From: Qipengyuania algicida | Lineage (GTDB): Bacteria; Pseudomonadota; Alphaproteobacteria; Sphingomonadales; Sphingomonadaceae | Assembly (NCBI RefSeq): GCF_009828025.1 | Contig: NZ_WTYA01000013.1 | Span: 1 to 64,000 of the forward strand | Direction of reading: 5' to 3' | DNA length: 64,000 nucleotides | Part shown: one piece after another, positions 7,526 through 16,235 of the stretch | Layout of the letters: each line of letters opens with the position of its first letter | How positions within the stretch are numbered: the first letter of the stretch is position 1 | Translations under genes and position numbers: made by a program | Notes under the pieces: model-generated | Seen by the model: only the letters and a program-made list of their open reading frames with translations | Databases searched by the model: none | What the model was told of the DNA's origin: nothing

Positions 7526-8917
7526 TCAGAACCGCGAGTCGAACACCGCGTCGACTTCGGCAGTGCCATTGGCAGGCACCTTGACGTGCCATGTCGCGAC
7601 ATCGGCGCTGGTTCGCTCACTCTTCTGGCTTTCTGAAACAATCCGCACATCGCCCCACAAACCATCCTGCATCAGATCGACTGTCACCGCTCGGGGTAGC
7701 GCGTTGGTCAGCGTGTACTTCATCGTCGTTTGCCAATGGAACGGGCCGGTTGAGATCCGTTTTACGACCACGGGCTTCACTTTGACGTCGAAGGCATAGC
7801 CGGTGGACAATGACAACATGGATCCCATCGGCGTGTGGCTGACCTCACTTTCACCAACGAATTGTGGCTCCCCGCGCTTGTCGCGCATGTAAAAGCGCAG
7901 TGTTCCGGCAGGAAGCTGGTCACCAAGCCCCTGATGCCCGCTGGTCGAGAAGCGATAAACGGTTTGCGCACTTTCCGGCTCGTTTGCGCTGCCAAGCCAC
8001 CTGTTGCTGTATTCATAGCCATGCTGTGCAGGAATTCCGTGAACATCGAGAAAGCTGACCTGCTTGGTCTGTTTCTCGGCGATGGTCGTGCGCTCACCGA
8101 GAGGATAGAGATAATAGTCGCCCAAACGTTCACGTGTTCCGCTCTCCGTCCCAGCCTGGACGATCGTTCCACGCGTCTGTCGACGTTGATACTGATTGTA
8201 TCTGGAGGGCGCATCCACGCCCAAGTTTGGGGAACCCGCAACGAGTATGGTGTCAGCGTTGTCGTACGTCGTTCCGCTGGTGTTGGTCAGCGTTACCCAG
8301 CCTTGGACATCAATTGCACCTTCTGCTTCATCGTAAAGCGCGACATAATCGGCATGCCAGCCAAGGCCGGTCGTCAAATAACTTAGGCGAGCGGATCGTT
8401 TGCTCGCCTGCCCGGAATCGACAGTCACTGATAATGTCGGTCGAGCGCGCAAATTGTCTGGCACACGGTCGAAGATGACCCGCGTCGGCAATCCATCATC
8501 TCGCAAAACTTCGATGTGATTGCCGATCTGCAAAACGACCCCGCCGTTGGTCGCCAATACCTTTGCCTGCTCGCGAGTCTCGGCACCGGTCGCCGGGTTG
8601 GTGCGAACAATCGTCACGGTATGGCCCACCGCCTTTTCCATCAGCTTGCCTGGGGTGAGCAGATCGAAATCGAAATTCTGTTCAACGATGCCAATATTCG
8701 AAGCCGTCAGTTGAACTGTGGCGGGTTGAATCCGGGCAGAGACATCCGGAAATTCGAGAACCTGCCGTCCCTTCGCAATGTCGAGATGTCGCGCATCCTG
8801 AACCAGGGCGATGTCGTTCGAATAGATGGTCACCGATAGATCGCGGTCTTGCGCAGCTGCGGAACTCGCCGCGCAAGCACATGCAAGCGCGAAATATCGT
8901 GCATTCCCGAATTTCAT
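7526..8917 (-). CDS. DUF4139 domain protein (paralogue B)
   Basis: Secreted or periplasmic protein of 463 residues with a short signal peptide ending near AASSAAAQD. It shares with its downstream neighbour the same series of segments: VTIYSNDIALVQDARHLDI, IVRTNPATGAETREQAKVL, ARLSYLTTGLGWHADYVALY, and KQTKQVSFLDVHGIP. The two are therefore tandem paralogues of DUF4139. The C-terminus ends in a beta-strand pattern without membrane anchor. It is first in the two-gene operon. Members of this family are widespread in Sphingomonadales without a proven role. The ATG at 8917 follows a GGGGGACAACC-type site. Confidence 0.82.
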   Translation of the reverse strand: MKFGNARYFALACACAASSAAAQDRDLSVTIYSNDIALVQDARHLDIAKGRQVLEFPDVSARIQPATVQLTASNIGIVEQNFDFDLLTPGKLMEKAVGHTVTIVRTNPATGAETREQAKVLATNGGVVLQIGNHIEVLRDDGLPTRVIFDRVPDNLRARPTLSVTVDSGQASKRSARLSYLTTGLGWHADYVALYDEAEGAIDVQGWVTLTNTSGTTYDNADTILVAGSPNLGVDAPSRYNQYQRRQTRGTIVQAGTESGTRERLGDYYLYPLGERTTIAEKQTKQVSFLDVHGIPAQHGYEYSNRWLGSANEPESAQTVYRFSTSGHQGLGDQLPAGTLRFYMRDKRGEPQFVGESEVSHTPMGSMLSLSTGYAFDVKVKPVVVKRISTGPFHWQTTMKYTLTNALPRAVTVDLMQDGLWGDVRIVSESQKSERTSADVATWHVKVPANGTAEVDAVFDSRF

Positions 8918-9336
8918 GGTTGTCCCCCTCAGTGCTCTCCTTTGACATTCTCTATTGAAAATTTTGCCAAATTGTTAGCGAAAGAAAGGAAGCACCAAAT
9001 CAGAATAGGGTTTAGCGCTAGAAGCCCAGCATGAGAAGGCGAAGCCATAGGTGATTACGATCTTACCGAGATTAGCTGCTAACGGCTCATTCAACAAACC
9101 GGGATCAGTGTCGCGGCCGACCCTCGTCCGTCTAGCGCCTGCCCGGTGATGAGGACACGAATGTGAAAGACTACCATCCGGGCAGATGAGCGCTCGGTCA
9201 GTCGCCGCCGACATTGCCGTCGTTCGTTCAGGATCGCACGGTCGTCAAAACCCGCCAGTCGTTCATCTAGCCCTGTTGCCTAAGCCAGAAAGCAGACATC
9301 CACCTGAGCTAGCATACGTGATAACGGCTCGCAGCA
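8918..9336. other. Intergenic, no gene seen
   Basis: The stretch upstream of the DUF4139 operon is AT-richer and has no open frame with a domain or a good start. Around 9225-9275 it holds a short segment resembling 5725-5757 (a TC-TCAAAAC-CGCCA-TCGTTCA pattern). This suggests degenerate dispersed repeats of the kind common between sphingomonad genes. The promoter of the DUF4139 pair should lie just right of 8917, but no confident box could be assigned. Confidence 0.4.
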
Positions 9337-9627
9337 TCACACTTGCGCCAAGTGCATGAAGGTCCAGTCCGGCGGATCAAGCTTTCGCCAGGTCTTGTAA
9401 GTGCCGGCGGCGGGAAGGCGTGCATTTGCCTCGCGCAGGTCACCGGTGCCGAGGTCGAAGAAATCGGCGCGGACCGTGGGATTGCTGTAATGGGTCGTAA
9501 AGCCGGTGAGCTGCCCGATCGACGTGACGCGCGCAGCTGCCCTCAAGACCGTCCGCTGCCCCATTTTCCCGGTTGTGAAGCTGCCGTTCCGGATCGTCCA
9601 AAACTGCAGTCGTTTCCGGTCTCGCAT
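9337..9627 (-). CDS. Hypothetical protein, possible fragment
   Basis: This 96-codon minus-strand frame has a natural composition. Its C-terminal half is rich in Asp, Pro and aromatic residues (LPAAGTYKTWRKLDPPDWTF near the end). I recognise no family and see no signal peptide or membrane segment. No strong ribosome-binding site precedes the first ATG, so the gene may be a 5'-truncated piece of a longer protein. Alone between gene-poor flanks; function not assigned. Confidence 0.35.
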   Translation of the reverse strand: MRDRKRLQFWTIRNGSFTTGKMGQRTVLRAAARVTSIGQLTGFTTHYSNPTVRADFFDLGTGDLREANARLPAAGTYKTWRKLDPPDWTFMHLAQV

Positions 9628-9947
9628 CAGGCGACGTGAACGAACGTCGGCTTCAGCCTAATCCTATCCGATAAGAGACTAACCGGATCGTCGAACGTCA
9701 CAGCCATTCAGTCGGCTTCGATGTGCCGTCCGCTTTTGGGATCGGGGATGAAGTCACGGAACGACTGATATTAGGGCGCTTAGCCGCCCTCCCGATCATC
9801 CTGAAAGAACGGCAGCTTTCGGGTCGCAGCGCGCAGACCTCGAATGGCCGAAATGAAGGCGCAATTCGGACAGGAGCAAAACCTCACGGTCAAGTTTAGC
9901 TTGCCTCACGGTCACGGTCAGCTTGTCCGAGGGGCATCGAACGGAAA
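9628..9947. other. Intergenic, no gene seen
   Basis: This stretch lies between a doubtful ORF and tRNA-Arg. Several short open frames overlap, but none has domain content or start signals. No clear hairpin or second RNA gene is visible. Confidence 0.4.
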
Positions 9948-10024
9948 TGGCGCGCCCGGCAGGATTCGAACCTGCGACCACACGCTTAGAAGGCGCGTGC
10001 TCTATCCAACTGAGCTACGGGCGC
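9948..10024 (-). tRNA. tRNA-Arg (anticodon TCT)
   Basis: Reading the minus strand gives a complete cloverleaf. The acceptor stem is GCGCCCG/CGGGCGC, the D arm GCTC-AGTTGGATA-GAGC, the anticodon loop contains TTCTAA with anticodon TCT, and the T arm is GCAGG-TTCGAAT-CCTGC. The discriminator base is G, and CCA is encoded at 9948-9950. It decodes AGA. No integrase lies immediately beside it, and no duplicated tRNA 3' end was found in the window. Confidence 0.95.
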
Positions 10025-10082
10025 GCTGCCAGCGCCCCATAGCGCGCTTTGCGCCGGTGCCAAATAGCGATAGGCAGCGACT

Positions 10083-10841
10083 GTGGAACACTCACCCGAT
10101 AATCGTCCGCTAGACGCCGTCTCCGCCAGTTCGGTCGAGCAGCGACATTTCCGCTATTACGATCTGGTGATGGCGGCATTCGTCGCCATCCTCCTGCTCT
10201 CGAACATCATCGGAGCGTCCAAGCCGTCTTACATTACCCTTCCCGGTGGCGAGCAATGGTCGTTCGGCGCCGGGGTGCTGTTTTTTCCGGTCAGCTATAT
10301 CATCGGTGACGTGCTGACCGAGGTCTATGGTTATGCCAGAGCGCGACGGGTGATCTGGGCGGGTTTCGCCGCATTGATTTTCATGGCTTTCATGAGCTGG
10401 GTCGTGGTCAGTCTGCCGCCCGCCGCCGGCTGGGACGGCCAAGCCGCTTACGAGAAAGTTTTCGGCAACACCTGGCGGATTGTCGCTGCATCCATGACCG
10501 CATTCTGGGCGGGCGAGTTCGCCAACAGCTTCGTGCTTGCGAAAATGAAGCTCTGGACCAAGGGGAAACATCTCTGGACCCGCACGATCGGTTCTACCGT
10601 TGTCGGACAGGGATTGGACAGCGTGATCTTCTATCCTTTGGCCTTCTATGGCCTGGCCGGTTGGCCACCCGAACTGCTCTGGCAGGTTGTCCTGTCGCAA
10701 TGGGCGATAAAGACGGGTTGGGAAGCGCTGCTGACGCCCGTGACCTATATTGTGGTGGGCTGGCTGAAACGGCGAGAGGGTGTCGAGATATTCGACAGCG
10801 ACACCGACTTTTCTCCCTTCGGTCGCGCGCAAAAATCATAG
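10083..10841 (+). CDS. yhhQ: Queuosine precursor transporter (YhhQ/DUF165)
   Basis: Inner-membrane protein of 252 residues belonging to the VUT/DUF165 family, which imports queuosine precursors (preQ0/preQ1). Visible signatures are LLLSNIIGASKPSYI, FGAGVLFFPVSYIIGDVLTEVYGY (an Asp-Val-Leu-Thr-Glu-Val-Tyr-Gly core), FWAGEFANSFVLAKMK and STVVGQGLDSVIFYPLAFYG, with five to six hydrophobic segments. The start is a GTG at 10083. It follows tRNA-Arg divergently and ends before a strong bidirectional hairpin. Assignment is confident. Confidence 0.92.
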   Translation: MEHSPDNRPLDAVSASSVEQRHFRYYDLVMAAFVAILLLSNIIGASKPSYITLPGGEQWSFGAGVLFFPVSYIIGDVLTEVYGYARARRVIWAGFAALIFMAFMSWVVVSLPPAAGWDGQAAYEKVFGNTWRIVAASMTAFWAGEFANSFVLAKMKLWTKGKHLWTRTIGSTVVGQGLDSVIFYPLAFYGLAGWPPELLWQVVLSQWAIKTGWEALLTPVTYIVVGWLKRREGVEIFDSDTDFSPFGRAQKS

Positions 10842-10854
10842 CGCCGATGAAAAA

Positions 10855-10878
10855 GGGCCGGGCAATCGTGCCCGGCCC
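10855..10878. terminator. Bidirectional terminator, yhhQ / receptor
   Basis: Perfect 9-bp inverted repeat GGGCCGGGC with loop AATCGT. It is preceded by an A-run on the left and followed by C/T-rich sequence on the right. It lies between the convergent yhhQ stop (10841) and the receptor stop (10906). Confidence 0.8.
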
Positions 10879-10905
10879 TCCCCCCTCTTGTTAGGTTCCC
10901 GGTTT

Positions 10906-13900
10906 CTAGAACTTGAAACCGGCGGCGATGCCGTAACGGCGCGGATCGAGGGTGAAGATATTGGTGTAATTGCCCGAGGACTGGTCGGTCACATATTCAC
11001 CCGTGATCGCATTGCTGTTGGCAATGTTCTGGATGTAACCGCGAATGAACCAGCGATCGTCCGGCCCATCGAGCTGCACCTGAGCGTTGAACTGCGTGTA
11101 GCTGGGAATGCGGTTAGCAATCCCGTTGAACACGCTGCCATAAGTCGCGCTCGTCAGAATGGCATCGAAGCGCGGGGTCAGTGTCAGACTACCCAACCCG
11201 AAAACATACTGAACACCGGCCGAGGCCTTGAAATCAGGAGCGCCGGGAAGCTTGTTGCCCTTGATATTTACCGGAATGCCAGAAGAATAGACGGTAATCC
11301 CGGCTGGATCGAACAGGTTTCCGACAGCTGCGGCCTGCTGCGCCAAAGCGCTACAAACGCTGAATGCTCCGGTGGAAGCGATTCCACCATTGGCAGGGAA
11401 CGGGACCGTACCCTGCAACTGCGCACCAGTCGATGCTGCAATCCCCGCATTGATCGTGTTGACGAACGCGTTCGCTCCGGCGGCGTTACCTGCCGTATTC
11501 GGCGCCACTGCACAGTTCGCGCCGTTGCTGATATCCTTGATGATAACGGCATCGGCCCGCCCTCCGCCGAAATCGCGTGGATTTGACAGATAGGTGTCGC
11601 CAGCAACCGCCGTATGCAGATAGCTGAAGTTGGCATTGACCGTCATCGCGGGTGCCGGCTTGATAACTGCCTCCAGCTCGGCACCGTAAATATTGGCATT
11701 CACGTTGTCGTTGACCGAGGTACGGGCAACGATGCGCGACAGCTGCAAATCCTTGTATTTGTAGTAAAAAGCCGTCGCATTGATTTCAAGTGGGCCAAAC
11801 CGGTTCTTCGAACCCAGTTCAAAGGCATCGATCGATTCCGGTCGGAATGAGACCGGCACATCGAACACCGGCGAGAGTGGCGGATTGATGCCACCCGATT
11901 TGTAACCTCGCGAGTACGAGAAATAGAGCAGGTTGTTCGGCGTGATCTGATAATCGATCACCGCTCGGCCAGTCACTCGCGAGAAGCTCACCTGATTGGA
12001 TTGCACAGCCTCGCAGCCAGCAGCCGATCCGATTGCACCGGGCACAGCCGTGCCGGGCGTCGAACAGGTTGTGGCAGGGTCGGCATCGAATCCAGCCGCA
12101 TACGGCGAAGCGAACGCATTATCGAGGCCATAAGGCACGAGGAAATTAAACACCGTAGTGCGCGCAGACACATCCTTGGCATCGTGGTTGAACCGCAGGC
12201 CAAGCGTAAGCTTCAGCTTGTCGCTCGCCTGATAGTAGGCTTCTCCGAAAATGCCGTAAGAGTTCAACGTATAGTCGAGAGTATGGTTCTGGTACATCGG
12301 CGGACCGAGGTAAACCGGTCCGGTTTGGGCGGTGGTATTCAACGCGCCAATCAGCCCAGAGAAATAATCCAGACCGAAAGAGTCGACGTAGTAGCTGTTT
12401 TCTGTGTTCTTGAAGTGCGCGTAGATGCCGCCCAACAGGAAATTGAACTTTCCATCCCAGTCTGACGACAGAATGCCCTCCACATCATAGCTGTAGTCAG
12501 TGTTGACCGAGCGATCGAAGGACAACGGCGTTTGCGAGCAGGCGGAATGACCGCCAAAAATGCCGGTACCGTCAATAGTGGGAAGCGAAGTACAAACCGG
12601 TCCGTTCGCACCTTGCGGCAGAAACGCATTGTAGAATGGAGTGATTACCGCTGCCAGACCAGGACCGAATTGTCCGCCTGCCGCTGCTGCCAGATTGTTA
12701 AAAGTTGGTTGGTACACCGCCCGGTTCTGCAGGGCATTGTTATAGTCCTGCAACGAATCCACAGCGACATCTTGGTACGTACCGGAAAGCTTGAAATTGA
12801 GCCCTCCGCCCAGTTCCTGCTTGATCGACGCCTGCAGTATCGTCTCACGTGTGTAATACTGCGGCGTGAATGCGGTATAAATCTTGCGCGGATCAGCCGG
12901 GTTGAGCGCGTTTGCAAACGCGTTCGAAGATGGCGACAGATCGCCCAACGCCAAAAGGCTGTTGAGCGGGGCCGGGACGCCGTTGAGGGCTAGCAATTGC
13001 TGCGACGTCAGAACGCCCGCAAGGGTCGAATTGCTGTTGGTCACGCCATTGGTCAGCACGCCGTTAAGGCAGCCCAGGACGCCGGTCGGATCAGGCTGGC
13101 AATATTGCTTCTGGATCCGCATGCGATCGTCCTTCTCGCGGAAGAACTGTCCCATCAGGTCGATCTGGGTGGTCGACGTCGGCTCCCACCGCAACGATCC
13201 GCGGAAGCCATACATATCACGCCCGTCGATGCGCGTATTGTTGTAGAGATTTTCCGTGAACCCGTCGCGCTTGAGGTAATATCCCGCCGCGCGAACTGCC
13301 AGCGTATCGGTGATGGGCAGGTTGATCATGCCCTTCACCTTCTTGGAATTATAATTGCCGTAATCGCCTTCGAGCGAGGCGTGAATGCCGGTCATGTCGG
13401 GCTTGGCGGTGATGAAATCGACCACGCCCGAAGTAGCGTTGCGCCCGAACAGTGTCCCTTGCGGACCGCGCAGTACCTGTACCTGGGCGAGGTCGTAGAA
13501 CTCGCTTTCGAAGATACGGGTCGCGAACAAGGGCTGATCGTTCATCGCGATAGCGGTCGCCGCATCGCAGGTCACACCGGTACAAAGATCGCCGATGCCG
13601 CGGATGGTAAAGCTGGCGGAAGTGAAGTTGGTCTTGGTGAAGGTGACATTCGGCAGTGTCAGCTGAAGATCGCTGGTGGTCTTGATCTGCTGCTTTTCGA
13701 GTGCCTGCGCGTCGAATGCACTGACAGCGATCGGAACGTTCTGCAGCGCCTCGTTACGGCGCTGTGCGGTCACGATAATGACCGGAGGTTCGCTTGATGG
13801 AGAGGGTGTTGCGGCCGTTCTCGTCGTGGAGGTCTGGCCGTTGTCATTATTGTCTTGAGCTTGTGCCGGAATGGCAATCGCAGCCGCGCACGCGCCTGCC

Positions 13901-13923
13901 ATTAGGGTGGCTAATACCCGCAT
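10906..13923 (-). CDS. TonB-dependent outer-membrane receptor
   Basis: Large outer-membrane receptor of about 1005 residues. It has a signal peptide (MRVLATLMAGACAAAIAIPA), then a TonB-box/plug start VIIVTAQRRNEALQNVPIAV, a plug domain with FTIRGIGD and VLRGPQGTLFGRNATSGV, and a long beta-barrel ending in GIAAGFKF. The C-terminal aromatic residue fits BamA-dependent insertion. ATG 13923 was chosen over 13950 because AGGAGAGGA precedes it. The plug has an extra Cys pair (DLCTGVTCDAAT). The ligand is unknown; such receptors in sphingomonads often take up siderophores, B12 or carbohydrates. It lies downstream of virB11 on the same strand. Confidence 0.9.
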   Translation of the reverse strand: MRVLATLMAGACAAAIAIPAQAQDNNDNGQTSTTRTAATPSPSSEPPVIIVTAQRRNEALQNVPIAVSAFDAQALEKQQIKTTSDLQLTLPNVTFTKTNFTSASFTIRGIGDLCTGVTCDAATAIAMNDQPLFATRIFESEFYDLAQVQVLRGPQGTLFGRNATSGVVDFITAKPDMTGIHASLEGDYGNYNSKKVKGMINLPITDTLAVRAAGYYLKRDGFTENLYNNTRIDGRDMYGFRGSLRWEPTSTTQIDLMGQFFREKDDRMRIQKQYCQPDPTGVLGCLNGVLTNGVTNSNSTLAGVLTSQQLLALNGVPAPLNSLLALGDLSPSSNAFANALNPADPRKIYTAFTPQYYTRETILQASIKQELGGGLNFKLSGTYQDVAVDSLQDYNNALQNRAVYQPTFNNLAAAAGGQFGPGLAAVITPFYNAFLPQGANGPVCTSLPTIDGTGIFGGHSACSQTPLSFDRSVNTDYSYDVEGILSSDWDGKFNFLLGGIYAHFKNTENSYYVDSFGLDYFSGLIGALNTTAQTGPVYLGPPMYQNHTLDYTLNSYGIFGEAYYQASDKLKLTLGLRFNHDAKDVSARTTVFNFLVPYGLDNAFASPYAAGFDADPATTCSTPGTAVPGAIGSAAGCEAVQSNQVSFSRVTGRAVIDYQITPNNLLYFSYSRGYKSGGINPPLSPVFDVPVSFRPESIDAFELGSKNRFGPLEINATAFYYKYKDLQLSRIVARTSVNDNVNANIYGAELEAVIKPAPAMTVNANFSYLHTAVAGDTYLSNPRDFGGGRADAVIIKDISNGANCAVAPNTAGNAAGANAFVNTINAGIAASTGAQLQGTVPFPANGGIASTGAFSVCSALAQQAAAVGNLFDPAGITVYSSGIPVNIKGNKLPGAPDFKASAGVQYVFGLGSLTLTPRFDAILTSATYGSVFNGIANRIPSYTQFNAQVQLDGPDDRWFIRGYIQNIANSNAITGEYVTDQSSGNYTNIFTLDPRRYGIAAGFKF

Positions 13924-14021
13924 GTAATCCTCTCCTAACTTTTCCGCCATTGCCTTTTCGTGGCAATTTGCAACGCGAAGCTAACACAGATTACGTGCAG
14001 GACAAGTTGCAGCGCAGCATT

Positions 14022-14059
14022 ATTGCGCAAATCGCAATGCTGTTGCGATTTGGCCGCAA
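14022..14059 (-). promoter_or_regulatory. Tandem TTGCG inverted repeats upstream of receptor
   Basis: Two inverted repeats of the same half-site lie about 100 bases upstream of the receptor start: ATTGCG-CAAAT-CGCAAT at 14022-14038 and TTGCG-ATTTGGC-CGCAA at 14043-14059. Repeated palindromic half-sites at this distance suggest an operator for a dimeric repressor or activator. The regulator is not identified. They abut the virB11 stop, so they could also help separate the two transcripts. Confidence 0.45.
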
Positions 14060-15100
14060 TCAGCGGCTTGGCGCGGCCTTGAGCAGCGTGCGGCTTTCGG
14101 AGATCTGGGTGATACCGCGCTTGCCGTTTCCGTCACGTCCGAGTTGGACGATCACATCGATCACGCTCGCCGCATAGGCGATGGTGTCGGAACGCGTGAG
14201 CCCGATCCCGGTCTGCATCACCATAAGAGATAGCTGTTCTAGCGCCCCGCGCAGCGAGTTGGCGTGGATGGTGGAGAAGCTACCCGGATGGCCGGTATTG
14301 ATCGCACGCAGGAAGGATACACTTTCCGCTCCGCGCAGCTCGCCCAGTACGATCCGGTCAGGCCGTAGACGCAGCGCCGCCTGCAGCAATTCGTTGGCGG
14401 TAACCTTGGCTTCGCCAAGTTCGCCCTTCACGGCAACCAGACCGACACCGTTTTCGCCGGGCAATTTCAGCTCTGGCGTATCCTCTACCAATACGACGCG
14501 CTCGTGCCCGGGAATCTCGCCCAGCATGGCGTTGAGAAAAGTGGTCTTACCGGTACTGGTACCGCCGGAAATCAGGATCGTCCGCTTCTGCCGGATCGCT
14601 TCGCGCAGGAAGGCGATCGGGTGCTCTTGCGGATTAGGCATCGGAGAAGGCTTCGCCGAAGTCAGTGGTCCGGTATCATAGGCATCGAGCGGCAAATCGA
14701 GCCGGCGATGGCGACGGATCGCCATTGCCCAGTGCTTGCGCGCGGCGGGAGGACCGCAGAACTGGACGCGCGCGCCATCGGGCAAGGTCGCCCCTAGCAG
14801 CGGGTGTTCGCGATTGATCCCCTGATGGCTGACGCGGGCGACCTGCTCTGCAAGCCGCTGGATAAGGCGGTCGTCAATTTCGCGGCGGATGATCTTGCGC
14901 ATCCCGGGATCGTTGGCATCCTCAACCCAGACCTCACCTGGCCGATTGACGATGATCTCCGTAACGCTGTCTCGGTCGAGCCATTCGCGGAACGGCGCCA
15001 GATAGGCATCGAGATAGACACTGCGTTCGCCATGCAGATCAACCGGCGGAACATCGTCCACCGGCTCGTCCATTGCGATTGCTCTGATCTCGGCAGTCAT
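14060..15100 (-). CDS. virB11: VirB11-type secretion ATPase
   Basis: Cytoplasmic hexameric ATPase of type IV secretion systems. The 346-residue product shows Walker A GGTSTGKTTFLNAM, an Asp box VVLVEDTPELKL, Walker B VLGELRGAES and the His box GHPGSFSTIHAN, in family order after an N-terminal domain containing SVTEIIVNRPGEVWVED. ATG 15100 was chosen because it lies 16 bases after the virB10 stop and starts where homology begins. Last gene of the vir operon. It would power pilus dynamics and substrate transfer together with VirB4. No VirD4 coupling protein accompanies it. Confidence 0.93.
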   Translation of the reverse strand: MTAEIRAIAMDEPVDDVPPVDLHGERSVYLDAYLAPFREWLDRDSVTEIIVNRPGEVWVEDANDPGMRKIIRREIDDRLIQRLAEQVARVSHQGINREHPLLGATLPDGARVQFCGPPAARKHWAMAIRRHRRLDLPLDAYDTGPLTSAKPSPMPNPQEHPIAFLREAIRQKRTILISGGTSTGKTTFLNAMLGEIPGHERVVLVEDTPELKLPGENGVGLVAVKGELGEAKVTANELLQAALRLRPDRIVLGELRGAESVSFLRAINTGHPGSFSTIHANSLRGALEQLSLMVMQTGIGLTRSDTIAYAASVIDVIVQLGRDGNGKRGITQISESRTLLKAAPSR

Positions 15101-15116
15101 ATCCAGCGCCCGCCGA

Positions 15117-16235
15117 TTAGCCGACCTGTGAGAAATCGAGGTCGCGGGCGGTGAATATACGGATCGGTTCCCCTTGACGCACACGCACAGTCGGTCCGAT
15201 CTGCCCATCCTGCTGGAGCGCAGTCGAGGCCGCCGACTGCCCGCCGCCCAGGACAATCGACGATCCTCCGGAGACGAGATTGCCGAGGCCTCCGACGACC
15301 GACAGCAACAGCGCGGAACCAAACCGCTTGAAGAAATGCGAATTGACCTTGCCCGTCAGGCCCGTCGTGCCGTCAAAGGCGATCGCTGGCGACGCAAGAT
15401 TGACCGAAGCGCCATCGGGTCGGATCAGCCGCGTCCAGATGACATAGGCACGCTTCTGGCCGTTTTGGAGGCCCGACTGATATTCACCGATCAACCTGCT
15501 CGACCGCGGGATTAACACCTTGCTACCATCGAAGCTGCGCACGTCCTGGCTTACGACGGCACGAACGTATCCAGGCACATTCGTATCAATCGCAGTTTCC
15601 AGCACCGCCGGGATCAGCGTACCTTGCGTCACCGTAGTGGTCGGATTGGTCATCGGCTTGGCCACCGCTGGCGCTCCGCCGACACCGCCTACACGGCTTG
15701 CAAATGCACTTGCGGACGATACATCGCCACCAGACTTGGTCGCGACCGCTTCGCCCGGCGCCGGTGCAGCAGATACGGTGGACGGAGACACGCCCGCATC
15801 GAACACGACTGTCGGGCTGCTGTTGGGATTGGCGCTGACTGCCGAATTCACTGGTGGCTTTGACAGCACGGGAGCGGGTGCTGGCGGAGCGATCGGAGCC
15901 GGAGCGGCGGCGGGTTGCACAGGCGGCAGCATCACGGCAGGCGAAGGCGCCGTCGCTGGCGCGGGCTGTTGAACCGCAGGGCTGGCAGTCGGCGCCGGTG
16001 GATCGAGCCGCGCGGAATTCATGCTCCACAGCGTCACCAGTCCAAGCCCGGCAACGATCGCAATGCCCGCGACCATGCCCAGCCCGTCCGAGCCGCGCTT
16101 GCTCTGCGCAACCATAGGATAGGAATTGCGGCTCGCCAGATCGATGACATCGCCGGGAGCCTCATCACGCGGGTCGACATCATTGGCAACGCCGGTAAAG
16201 TCGTCCTTGGGCGGGAGTTTCATTGCCACACGCAT
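15117..16235 (-). CDS. virB10: VirB10/TrbI-type channel scaffold
   Basis: VirB10 spans both membranes, linking the inner-membrane ATPases to the outer-membrane core. The 372-residue protein has a short cytoplasmic head, one transmembrane helix (GMVAGIAIVAGLGLVTLW, about residues 53-70), then a roughly 100-residue Pro/Ala-rich periplasmic rod. A C-terminal TrbI/VirB10 beta-domain follows with TLIPAVLETAIDTNVPGYV, DGSKVLIPRSSRLIGEY and RFGSALLLSVVGG, the last helix forming the outer-membrane pore. Its ATG shares one base with the virB9 stop (TAATG), indicating coupled translation. Confidence 0.93.
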   Translation of the reverse strand: MRVAMKLPPKDDFTGVANDVDPRDEAPGDVIDLASRNSYPMVAQSKRGSDGLGMVAGIAIVAGLGLVTLWSMNSARLDPPAPTASPAVQQPAPATAPSPAVMLPPVQPAAAPAPIAPPAPAPVLSKPPVNSAVSANPNSSPTVVFDAGVSPSTVSAAPAPGEAVATKSGGDVSSASAFASRVGGVGGAPAVAKPMTNPTTTVTQGTLIPAVLETAIDTNVPGYVRAVVSQDVRSFDGSKVLIPRSSRLIGEYQSGLQNGQKRAYVIWTRLIRPDGASVNLASPAIAFDGTTGLTGKVNSHFFKRFGSALLLSVVGGLGNLVSGGSSIVLGGGQSAASTALQQDGQIGPTVRVRQGEPIRIFTARDLDFSQVG

